Assembly (NCBI GenBank): GCA_003663045.1
Contig: QMZG01000041.1
Location: 1 to 9,433, forward strand
DNA from: Candidatus Altarchaeales archaeon
GTDB lineage: Archaea; Altiarchaeota; Altiarchaeia; IMC4; QMZM01
Reading direction: 5' to 3'
DNA: 9,433 bases
Below are positions 1-5,895 of the stretch, piece after piece (the stretch's first letter is position 1; each line of letters begins with the position of its first letter). The position numbers and the translations under genes were made by a program. Under the pieces are notes generated by a model that searched no databases, was not told the DNA's origin, and worked only from the letters and a program-made list of their open reading frames with translations.

Positions 1-50
1 ATTTTAACCTTATACTAAACTGCTCCGCTCCGTTAACACACTAATGACGG

Positions 51-803
51 TCACATGGCAAGGATTACAGAGATATTGTCCGGACCTCCCCTATCATTTG
101 CAGCCTTAATAAGTTCATCACACACCTTCTGAATATCTTTATTTCTAAGTACAATTTCTTTAATTTCATCATCATCCACAACATCGGTTAAGCCATCGCA
201 GCATAACAGTATAATATCATCTCTTTCTAGATCCAATTCAAATGTATCTGCCTCAACCTCTGGAAAACAACCAATTGCCCTCGTAATAATATTCTTCTGG
301 GGATGATCTCTTGCTTCCTCTTTTGTAATCTTACCATTATCAACCAATTTCTGAACAAGTGAATGATCCTTGGTTACCTGTCTGATTTCTTTTCTATTTC
401 CATTAATCAGGTAAAGCCTACTATCACCAATATTCCCCACATAAAGTTTTCTATCAATTAATATTGCAACAACTAGGGTGGTTCCCATACCCTGGAATTC
501 GGGATTTTTAATGCCATAATCAATGACAGATTTATTTACCTCTTTTATTCCCGATCTTAATGCCAGAGACCAGTCAACATCTGCTAAAGAGATTAGGGTT
601 GGAAATAGATACTCAGCAATCTTTCTAACTGCCAAAGAACTTGCAACCTCGCCGGCGTTATGACCGCCCATACCGTCTGCTAAAATAAACAAAGCCCTCT
701 CCTGCCGTATTGAAGAATAAACGGAATCAATTCTTATAACTAGAATGCTATCCTCGTCCAGATCTCGGATTTTGCCGATATCTGATCTATAGGCAACTTT
801 CAT
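51..803 (-). CDS. PP2C-family Ser/Thr protein phosphatase (PrpC/Stp-like)
   Basis: A 250-residue protein that should remove phosphate from phospho-serine or phospho-threonine in proteins, using two or more Mn/Mg ions, in the cytoplasm. The PP2C motifs appear in order: D-E-D-S at 16-19 (the usual N-E-D position of motif 1), DGMGGHNAGE at 43-52, GMGTTL at 105-110, GNIGDSR at 123-129, KDHSLV at 145-150, CDGLTD at 202-207 and PDNIS at 241-245. The metal-binding aspartates D18, D43, D203 and D242 are all present, so an active enzyme is expected. The length matches bacterial stand-alone PP2C enzymes, with no extra domain, signal peptide or membrane segment. The ATG fits the family N-terminus. It lies only 7 bases after a hairpin (811-827), and no strong Shine-Dalgarno site is seen. 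No partner kinase is visible; the next gene to the left is outside the window. Family assignment is secure; the substrate is unknown. Confidence 0.95.
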   Translation of the reverse strand: MKVAYRSDIGKIRDLDEDSILVIRIDSVYSSIRQERALFILADGMGGHNAGEVASSLAVRKIAEYLFPTLISLADVDWSLALRSGIKEVNKSVIDYGIKNPEFQGMGTTLVVAILIDRKLYVGNIGDSRLYLINGNRKEIRQVTKDHSLVQKLVDNGKITKEEARDHPQKNIITRAIGCFPEVEADTFELDLERDDIILLCCDGLTDVVDDDEIKEIVLRNKDIQKVCDELIKAANDRGGPDNISVILAM

Positions 804-807
804 TTCT

Positions 808-864
808 CTCAGCCTTTAATAAAGGCTGGCGAAACGGCGGGTTACTTCGTAACCCACCATGAAT
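808..864 (+). repeat. Double-hairpin repeat, copy 1
   Basis: A 57 bp unit identical to 964-1020. It contains hairpin 811-827 (AGCCTTT/AAAGGCT, loop AAT), the linker GGCGAAA plus four bases (828-838), hairpin 839-855 (GGGTTAC/GTAACCC, loop TTC), five bases, then GAAT. A diverged third copy lies at 9331-9389. This copy is directly upstream of the phosphatase start codon, so its first hairpin would sit in the leader of that mRNA. Confidence 0.95.
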
Positions 865-901
865 CCAACCCATATTAATCCAATCCAACCCGTATTGATC
901 T
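862..901 (+). repeat. Imperfect 20 bp tandem repeat (2 copies)
   Basis: Positions 862-881 and 882-901 match at 17 of 20 bases, both starting AATCCAACCC. The first unit resembles the sequence after the third double-hairpin copy (GAATTCCATCCATAT, 9386-9400), so it may be part of the same repeat family. The second unit ends in GTATTGATC, similar to the GTTGATCA tail of the CAGA hairpins, and may be a decayed one. Confidence 0.75.
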
Positions 902-963
902 CCGGGAGATTAAATCTGAATCACTCACACCACGATGCTGGCAATGCTTCCTATTTTGTTCCA

Positions 964-1020
964 CTCAGCCTTTAATAAAGGCTGGCGAAACGGCGGGTTA
1001 CTTCGTAACCCACCATGAAT
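964..1020 (+). repeat. Double-hairpin repeat, copy 2
   Basis: Identical over 57 bp to 808-864, with the starts 156 bp apart. Hairpins are at 967-983 and 995-1011. The flanks differ at once on both sides (T807 versus A963; C865 versus T1021), so the boundaries are sharp. Two exact copies this close suggest recent duplication, gene conversion, or strong constraint on the sequence. Confidence 0.95.
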
Positions 1021-1032
1021 TCAGCCTTAATT

Positions 1033-1054
1033 AAAAATTTTTCTTCGAATTTTT
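1033..1054. terminator. AT-rich hairpin, possible terminator
   Basis: AAAAATT (1033-1039) pairs with AATTTTT (1048-1054) around an 8-base loop. T-rich runs occur on both strands, so it could end transcription in either direction, for example of the pyrD/AI-2E transcript on the minus strand. Archaeal terminators are often just T-runs, so this is only a candidate. Confidence 0.35.
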
Positions 1055-1060
1055 TATTGT

Positions 1061-1069
1061 ATTATAAAG
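1061..1069 (-). promoter_or_regulatory. Possible TATA box for the PP2C gene
   Basis: On the minus strand this reads CTTTATAAT, a good archaeal TATA-like sequence in an AT-rich stretch. Transcription would start near 1040 and give a leader of about 240 bases carrying both double-hairpin repeats. No clear BRE is visible, and AT-rich non-coding DNA often contains such matches by chance. Confidence 0.3.
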
Positions 1070-1133
1070 TATGGGTTTACATGGTAAGTATAGGTTCTGA
1101 ATGGACGTTTTTAAGGTTTGTTGTAATGCGTTC

Positions 1134-1156
1134 ACGAGGGTTCGTAGAACCCTCGT
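1134..1156. repeat. 10 bp perfect inverted repeat
   Basis: ACGAGGGTTC (1134-1143) pairs perfectly with GAACCCTCGT (1147-1156), leaving a three-base loop, GTA on the plus strand. It is the strongest single hairpin in the left array and shares the three-base-loop design of its neighbours. There is no T-run after it on either strand, so a simple intrinsic terminator is unlikely. Confidence 0.85.
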
Positions 1157-1167
1157 AATACCCGTTG

Positions 1168-1213
1168 CGACACGACAGACCTTCGGTCTGGCGTGTGTCG
1201 GAGCTTTGCTCCG
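1168..1213. repeat. Nested and overlapping GC-rich hairpins
   Basis: An inner stem CAGACC/GGTCTG with loop TTC (1176-1190) is enclosed by an outer stem CGACAC/GTGTCG (1168-1173 with 1195-1200). A further hairpin, CGGAGC/GCTCCG with loop TTT (1199-1213), shares bases 1199-1200 with the outer stem, so the two cannot both be fully paired. On the minus (gene) strand the loops read GAA and AAA. Confidence 0.8.
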
Positions 1214-1221
1214 CCACATGG

Positions 1222-2322
1222 TCAACCTTTCTGAAGGTTGTTTTTCAATCTTGTCTCTCCTCTATCTCCCCCCTCTTCTGTCCATTCCTCACCAACAAGT
1301 GTCAATAATATTACAAATAATGCAATGATTAATGGCCCTATGAAAATACCCACAAAACCAAATGTATTTAATCCTCCAAATACGCCTACTAAAACCCAGA
1401 TTGAGGATAATCTAACCCTTTTACTTATTATCTGAGGTCTTAATATGTTATCAAGATAGCCCATAATTGCTAGACATGATACAGCCAATAGCATCGCTTT
1501 TGTGTACTCCCCCAGTATGAATAAAATTATCGCTACCGGTGCCCAGATGATTGCTGAACATAATGGGGGTATCAATGCAAAGAACATAATCAGCAATCCC
1601 CAGATAAATGGCATATTTATACCTAAGAATAGAAAGATCAGTCCACCAATAACACCTTCTATAACTGCTATTATTATATTTCCAAATATAACCCCCTTCA
1701 TGACATCATCAATCCTCTTTGTTATTCTAGATTTCTGTGATTTCTTAATGGGAATAAGTTTCAATGTACGTTCCACTATACCACTACCCTTGTGTAAGAA
1801 ATATGATGTAGAAAACAATATTACTATAAGTTGTAAAACGAGATTTGGAAGATTTGTGAAAAAGGCAATCACAGTATTCTTGATAAAATCTGATGTTGAC
1901 TCCATGATAGTTATCCCAATACCCTCTATGGTCTTTTCACCCACATTTTCAAGTATATATGCGATAATCTTGCATTTCAAATCCTCTGAATCTGAAGAAC
2001 ATCTTTTAAGCTCTTCAAACTTATTTAGAAGTATCTCATCAGATGATTGATAAAATTTACCCCCTTCTGTAATGATCTCTGGAATGATGAGTGCAGATAC
2101 TACTACGATGATTGTAATAGCAGCCAGACTTAAGATAATGGCAGAAAATCTCTCGGATCTTGTTATTCTCATCAATCTACTGTGGAGCGGGTGGATCATA
2201 TATGCGATAATCGCTCCGATAAAAAGAGATATTAAGAAACTTTTCAGAATAATGAATGAGAGATATGCAATTATCAAAAAAAGGATTACTATAAACAACC
2301 TATTTAGATCCTCTCTTTTCAT
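1222..2322 (-). CDS. AI-2E family transporter-like membrane protein
   Basis: A 366-residue polytopic membrane protein of the AI-2E/PerM (formerly UPF0118) family. Hydrophobic segments lie at about 9-25, 26-44, 60-82, 150-175, 208-236, 237-258, 259-292 and 308-345, consistent with the family's roughly eight-helix layout. Residues 85-148 form a polar, charged loop. Family signatures are the I-P-P stretch at 251-253, DNILRP at 291-296 and the glycine-rich GGLNTFGFVGIFIGP at 316-330. Members have been linked to autoinducer-2 export or sodium/proton exchange, but archaeal substrates are not established, so the transported compound is unknown. It starts 24 bp after pyrD and is probably co-transcribed with it. 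The charged tail ends NNLQKG, encoded by a repeat hairpin, so the original C-terminus may have differed slightly. No clear Shine-Dalgarno site precedes the ATG. Confidence 0.9.
   Translation of the reverse strand: MKREDLNRLFIVILFLIIAYLSFIILKSFLISLFIGAIIAYMIHPLHSRLMRITRSERFSAIILSLAAITIIVVVSALIIPEIITEGGKFYQSSDEILLNKFEELKRCSSDSEDLKCKIIAYILENVGEKTIEGIGITIMESTSDFIKNTVIAFFTNLPNLVLQLIVILFSTSYFLHKGSGIVERTLKLIPIKKSQKSRITKRIDDVMKGVIFGNIIIAVIEGVIGGLIFLFLGINMPFIWGLLIMFFALIPPLCSAIIWAPVAIILFILGEYTKAMLLAVSCLAIMGYLDNILRPQIISKRVRLSSIWVLVGVFGGLNTFGFVGIFIGPLIIALFVILLTLVGEEWTEEGGDRGETRLKNNLQKG
1223..1240 (-). repeat. CAGA-loop hairpin overlapping the AI-2E gene stop
   Basis: On the minus strand this reads CAACCTT-CAGA-AAGGTTG followed by ACCA. 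It is the left-hand member of a four-copy family (others at 9253, 9311 and 9401). It encodes the last residues (NLQKG) of the AI-2E family protein and provides part of its TGA stop. Confidence 0.85.
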
Positions 2323-2346
2323 CTTATTTTTACTTCTTATTTTTAC
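2323..2346 (-). repeat. 11 bp direct duplication filling the pyrD/AI-2E gap
   Basis: The whole 24 bp gap between the pyrD stop and the AI-2E family start is two copies of an 11 bp unit (GTAAAAATAAG on the minus strand) separated by AA. It contains no recognisable ribosome binding site. It looks like a local slippage duplication. Confidence 0.8.
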
Positions 2347-3264
2347 TCATTGGTGTGATTTTGCAATTAATTCATCCAAGTGAGAATATTTATGTGATTG
2401 CATGAATTCTTCTAATTCTAGGCAAATTCTTTCAAAGATATCAATGCCTCTCTTCCATACCGCGGTTCCAATTCCCACTGCAGAGGCACCAGCCATGATC
2501 ATCTCTATCGCATCACCTCCGTTCTGTATGCCGCCAATTCCGATGATGGGAATTTCCACGGTTTCATAGATTTCATAGACACAGCGAATGGCAACGGGTT
2601 TTATTGCAGGACCAGAAATTCCGCCGAATTTGTTTGATAAAATTGGCTTTCCGGTTTCTATGTCAATTACCATCCCGGGGCCCAGAGAATTTATTGCAGA
2701 TATACAATCTGCCCCAGAATCTTCCACAGACCGTGCGATTTCCTTTATATCAGAAACATTTGGGGTCAATTTCACGATCAATGGAATCCTGCTGGAATTT
2801 TTTATCTCTTCTGTAATTCTTGCAGCCAATTCGGCATTGCTTCCGAATGGCTTTCCAAATTCATCCCGTACATTTGGACAGGATATGTTCACCTCCAGGA
2901 AATCTGGTTTAACCTCCGAAATCCTTTCAGCAATTTCTCCGAATTCCTCCACAGTTCTACCGTAAAAACTGGCTATAACTGGAACATTTATCCCCTTTAA
3001 GGTTTTTTTCAATTCTTCTATGGCCTCCCCAGGTTCGGGACACGGTAAGCCAACTGCGTTTAGAATACCACCTTCAACCTCCACTATGATCGGATTCTTA
3101 TGACCCTCTCTTTTTACTGGACCCATAGACTTCGTGGTTACAGCACCGGCACCAGACCTCGCTACCCTGAGCAAGCTTGCTGCCGTAACCCCCAAGATTC
3201 CAGATGCAAGAACGGTGGGATTCTTTAGCTTCACACCGCATATGGATGTTGATGTATCAACCAT
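2347..3264 (-). CDS. pyrD: Dihydroorotate dehydrogenase, class 1 (1B-like) catalytic subunit
   Basis: A 305-residue FMN enzyme of the cytoplasm that oxidises dihydroorotate to orotate, the fourth step of pyrimidine synthesis. NISCPN at 126-131 carries the class 1 catalytic cysteine C129; class 2 enzymes have serine. TTKSMGP (43-49) with K45, and K165 in VKLTPN, fit FMN and substrate contacts. GGISGPA (214-220) and GIGGIQNGGDA (242-252) through GIGTA (264-268) are the flavin-phosphate loops. Length and motifs match the 1B catalytic subunit, which normally works with the iron-sulfur/FAD protein PyrK to reduce NAD. No pyrK lies in the window, so the electron acceptor is unproven. The gene heads the minus-strand cluster and diverges from serA. 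The ATG at 3264 gives the expected N-terminus. An out-of-frame 8-codon frame overlaps this start. A related flavoenzyme of the family cannot be fully excluded. Confidence 0.92.
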   Translation of the reverse strand: MVDTSTSICGVKLKNPTVLASGILGVTAASLLRVARSGAGAVTTKSMGPVKREGHKNPIIVEVEGGILNAVGLPCPEPGEAIEELKKTLKGINVPVIASFYGRTVEEFGEIAERISEVKPDFLEVNISCPNVRDEFGKPFGSNAELAARITEEIKNSSRIPLIVKLTPNVSDIKEIARSVEDSGADCISAINSLGPGMVIDIETGKPILSNKFGGISGPAIKPVAIRCVYEIYETVEIPIIGIGGIQNGGDAIEMIMAGASAVGIGTAVWKRGIDIFERICLELEEFMQSHKYSHLDELIAKSHQ

Positions 3265-3302
3265 CTTTCTTCATAATCTTCATAATCTCTTAATACTATT
3301 CT

Positions 3303-3310
3303 TTTATAAA
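3303..3310. promoter_or_regulatory. Palindromic TATA-like box between pyrD and serA
   Basis: TTTATAAA is its own reverse complement. It lies about 43 bp from the pyrD start and 49 bp from the serA start. Using the usual archaeal spacing of about 25 bp from TATA to transcription start, it could give leaders of about 16 and 23 bases. A second candidate for serA is AAATATAAT at 3314-3322. No clear BRE is seen on either side. Confidence 0.5.
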
Positions 3311-3355
3311 GAAAAATATAATCAAGTTTTATTTTTGGCCTTCCATAATTAATTT

Positions 3356-4273
3356 ATGAAGCCAAGAATTCTTATTACGGATAAGATACATAATAGAGCG
3401 ATAGAAGAGGCAAAGAAGTTTGCTGATGTAACCCTGGATTTTGGTATTTCCCCCAAGGATTTGATAAAGAAGATTCCCGACTACGATGCCCTGATTGTGA
3501 GAAGCGCCACAAAGGTTACAGAGGATGTTATTAAAGCAGGTAATTTGAAGATAATTGGCAGGGCGGGGGTCGGTCTTGATAATATAGATGTGGACGCGGC
3601 AAAGAAAAGGGGAATTAAGATAGTAAATTCCCCAGAAGCAAGTACCATCTCTGTTGCGGAACTTGTTTTTGGATCTTTAATTGCATTGATGAGAAAGATC
3701 ATCCATGCTCATCACTCTATGAAAGAGGGAAAATGGGAAAGAAGCAGGTTTGAAGGAAATGAACTCTATGGGAAAACTCTGGGAATAGTTGGATTTGGGA
3801 GGATAGGTAAGGAAGTAGCAATGAGGGCAAGGGTATTTGGTATGAATGTCTTGGCTTATGATCCCCATATCACAGAAGAGGACTGCAGAGAATTTAATAT
3901 CAAATATTGTATGGAATTAGATGACCTTATTAAAGATTCTGATGTAATTACCCTCCATGTCCCATTAACCAAGGAAACCAAGAATTTGATTAATGAAGAG
4001 AGATTGAAATTGATGAAAGAATCTGCAGTGCTTGTGAACATAGCCAGGGGTGGAATAGTGAATGAAGATTCTCTATATAGGGCATTGAAAGAAAATAAGA
4101 TCAAGGGTGCAGTATTGGATGTCTTTGAATCTGAGCCGCCGGAGGGAAGCCCTCTGCTCTCTTTGAATAACGTAGTTCTTACTCCACATCTTGGTGCTTC
4201 TACAGAAGAAGCGCAGATTAATGCCGGAATGGTTGTGGTGGAAAAGATTAGGAATTTTTTTAGGGATAGGTAA
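3356..4273 (+). CDS. serA: D-3-phosphoglycerate dehydrogenase, short form (no ACT domain)
   Basis: A 305-residue NAD-dependent D-2-hydroxyacid dehydrogenase, most likely oxidising 3-phosphoglycerate to 3-phosphohydroxypyruvate, the first step of serine synthesis, in the cytoplasm. The substrate domain is split (about 1-95 and 285-305) around the Rossmann domain. GRAGVGLDNID precedes the nucleotide fold GFGRIG at 146-151. The catalytic Arg-Glu-His set is complete: R231 (ARGG), E260 (FESEP) and H278 (TPHLGAS). The C-terminus stops right after this core, so the regulatory ACT domain of longer SerA proteins is absent. This is normal for short archaeal forms, not a truncation. Serine feedback through an ACT domain is therefore not expected. 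It leads the plus-strand set before both PolD genes. No Shine-Dalgarno site precedes the ATG; the leader is short. Another 2-hydroxyacid specificity is possible but less likely. Confidence 0.88.
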   Translation: MKPRILITDKIHNRAIEEAKKFADVTLDFGISPKDLIKKIPDYDALIVRSATKVTEDVIKAGNLKIIGRAGVGLDNIDVDAAKKRGIKIVNSPEASTISVAELVFGSLIALMRKIIHAHHSMKEGKWERSRFEGNELYGKTLGIVGFGRIGKEVAMRARVFGMNVLAYDPHITEEDCREFNIKYCMELDDLIKDSDVITLHVPLTKETKNLINEERLKLMKESAVLVNIARGGIVNEDSLYRALKENKIKGAVLDVFESEPPEGSPLLSLNNVVLTPHLGASTEEAQINAGMVVVEKIRNFFRDR

Positions 4274-4356
4274 TGACACCTTGACTTTCGTTTTGTATAC
4301 GTCCTTGCAACAGGTCAGCCACATCCTTATGCTTTGTTAGGTCTTTTAAAATCAAA

Positions 4357-5868
4357 GTGACACAAAAAAGAAAGGAAGAAATCATAAGGGAATTTGTACA
4401 GAATGATCTGATTTTAACGACGCATGGATTTGAGAGGATCATTAGCCATAATCTGGAGATAGATGGAATAATAAAGGTAGCAAAGGAAAGGGATCTCTGG
4501 TTGGTAAGTGACGAATTCCTGACAGAATTTGTGGAGGAAAAAGAAAAGGAAGAGGTCTTAGAGAAAATCCCAGAAACGGCAAAGGGAGAGGCTGAAGAAG
4601 TGAAGGTGGTGGTAGAGCGTGGTAAACACATCCTTGCAAAGGAGATAGAACCAGAACTTGAGATTTTCAAAGAAACAGATGTAACCGGAAGATCTACATG
4701 TGAGGGCAAATTGGAGGATTTTGTGGAATACTTCAATGAAAAATACAGGAATCTGAGAGAGATCATCAGGAATAGAGAGGGTTATCCTGGAGCCATACCC
4801 ATAGATGCTTTAAAGAGATATAAAGGTGAGGATCTGCGAATAATCGCAATGGTAAAGGATAAGCGGGAAAGTAGGAGGGGATTCAGATTTCTGGATGTGG
4901 AAGATACCAGTGGGGAGATAAGTGTACTTATCCCCAAGGACAATAGAATGCTCAATTCACTCTATGAGAATATCCTCTTAGATGAAGTGATTGGAATTCA
5001 TGGAAGGATGAATAATGACCTATTTATTGCAATGGACATAGTCGAGCCAGAGCTTCCTATGAATCACAAGGCAACCTTCTCTGAGGAACCCGTGCATATA
5101 GCACTTCTTTCGGATACTCATGTTGGAAGCTATCTCTTCTTAGAAAAGGAATTCAACAACTTCTTAGAATGGTTAAACCTGAGGGGAAATAAAAAAGAGA
5201 TCGCTGAAAAGGTTAAATATCTTCTAATTGCCGGCGACCTCGTGGATGGCATCGGTATTTATCCCAATCAGGAAAAAGAACTTTCTATTCCAGATATATA
5301 TAAACAATATGACTTTCTGGCAACCCTTTTAGAGAGAGTCCCCGATTATATTGAGATAATTTTAACTATGGGCAATCACGATGCAGTTAGAAATGCAGAA
5401 CCACAACCAAGTCTCCCAAAGGATATTGGTGGTAGATTATATGAGATGGATAACGTACATATAGCCGGAAATCCGGTAATGATATCCACTCATGGTGTAA
5501 AGACATTGATGTATCATGGAACCTCCCTGGATACCATAATCGGAAATCTTACCAATTGCACCTATTCCAGACCCGAGGTTGCGATGATAGAATATCTAAA
5601 GCGAAGATATCTAATTCCAATGTATGGAAATGATTCACTTTCTCCAGATAAAAATGACTATTTAACAATCAAAGAAATTCCGGACATATTCCATTCTGGT
5701 CATATTCATACCAATGGTTATGCAAATTATAGAGGTGTTACGATCATTAACTCCGGGACATGGCAGGGAAGGACAAAATATCAGGAGGAACAGGGCCATA
5801 TCCCCACTCCGGCGAGGGCTCCGATAATCAATCTACAAAATCATGAAGTCTCCGTTCTACACTTTTGA
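4357..5868 (+). CDS. polB: DNA polymerase D small subunit DP1 (3'-5' exonuclease)
   Basis: A 503-residue proofreading subunit of archaeal replicative polymerase PolD, pairing with DP2 encoded just downstream. Residues 1-60 form a small helical N-terminal domain, followed by a charged linker (about 60-145). An OB fold lies at about 155-232 and a calcineurin-like phosphodiesterase domain at about 245-503. The metal and catalytic residues expected of an active nuclease are present: D253 and H255 (SDTHVG), D294 (AGDLVDG), N340, H341 and D342 (GNHD), H387 (YHG), and H449 and H451 (SGHIH). DP1 differs here from eukaryotic B-subunits, which have lost these residues. The chosen GTG is the first possible start in its frame after an in-frame TGA at 4282, and the N-terminus fits the family. 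An AGG at 4339 is too far upstream to be a convincing ribosome site. It follows serA by 83 bp and precedes DP2 by 27 bp. Confidence 0.96.
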   Translation: MTQKRKEEIIREFVQNDLILTTHGFERIISHNLEIDGIIKVAKERDLWLVSDEFLTEFVEEKEKEEVLEKIPETAKGEAEEVKVVVERGKHILAKEIEPELEIFKETDVTGRSTCEGKLEDFVEYFNEKYRNLREIIRNREGYPGAIPIDALKRYKGEDLRIIAMVKDKRESRRGFRFLDVEDTSGEISVLIPKDNRMLNSLYENILLDEVIGIHGRMNNDLFIAMDIVEPELPMNHKATFSEEPVHIALLSDTHVGSYLFLEKEFNNFLEWLNLRGNKKEIAEKVKYLLIAGDLVDGIGIYPNQEKELSIPDIYKQYDFLATLLERVPDYIEIILTMGNHDAVRNAEPQPSLPKDIGGRLYEMDNVHIAGNPVMISTHGVKTLMYHGTSLDTIIGNLTNCTYSRPEVAMIEYLKRRYLIPMYGNDSLSPDKNDYLTIKEIPDIFHSGHIHTNGYANYRGVTIINSGTWQGRTKYQEEQGHIPTPARAPIINLQNHEVSVLHF

Positions 5869-5895
5869 GTATTTGAAATTTGAGATGGATTAGAT

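Larger units (their letters stand above)
804..1221. other. 418 bp non-coding gap filled with hairpin repeats
   Basis: This gap separates two genes on the same (minus) strand, the AI-2E family gene and the PP2C gene. I find no convincing coding region. The 64-codon reading frame on the minus strand (1225-1031) is built from the inverted repeats themselves and has a low-complexity AT-rich end. The gap holds two exact 57 bp repeats, a 20 bp imperfect tandem repeat, an AT-rich hairpin and several GC-rich hairpins, listed separately. A TATA-like sequence on the minus strand near 1065 could give the phosphatase its own promoter. Confidence 0.85.

Noticed and set aside
1134..1156. Bacterial-style intrinsic terminator
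   Set aside because: The stem is strong but no T-run follows on either strand, and the loop and neighbours fit the repeat array better.
804..1221. tRNA, rRNA or known riboswitch
   Set aside because: No cloverleaf, anticodon arm or recognisable riboswitch core is seen; the structure is a series of independent hairpins.
1031..1225. 64-codon reading frame on the minus strand just after the AI-2E gene
   Set aside because: It is made of the hairpin repeats, starts with an unlikely TTG or in-repeat ATG, has no ribosome site, and ends in low-complexity AT-rich sequence.
1502..2050. 182-codon plus-strand frame inside the AI-2E gene
   Set aside because: Antisense shadow of a clear membrane protein gene; no family features.
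3356..4273. serA as a truncated gene
   Set aside because: The missing ACT domain is normal for short archaeal forms. The catalytic Arg, Glu and His and the C-terminal helix are all present, followed by a clean stop.
4260..4766. 168-codon minus-strand frame overlapping the DP1 start
   Set aside because: Most of it is the antisense shadow of DP1, with serine- and phenylalanine-rich low-complexity content; only its last part over the gap was considered separately.
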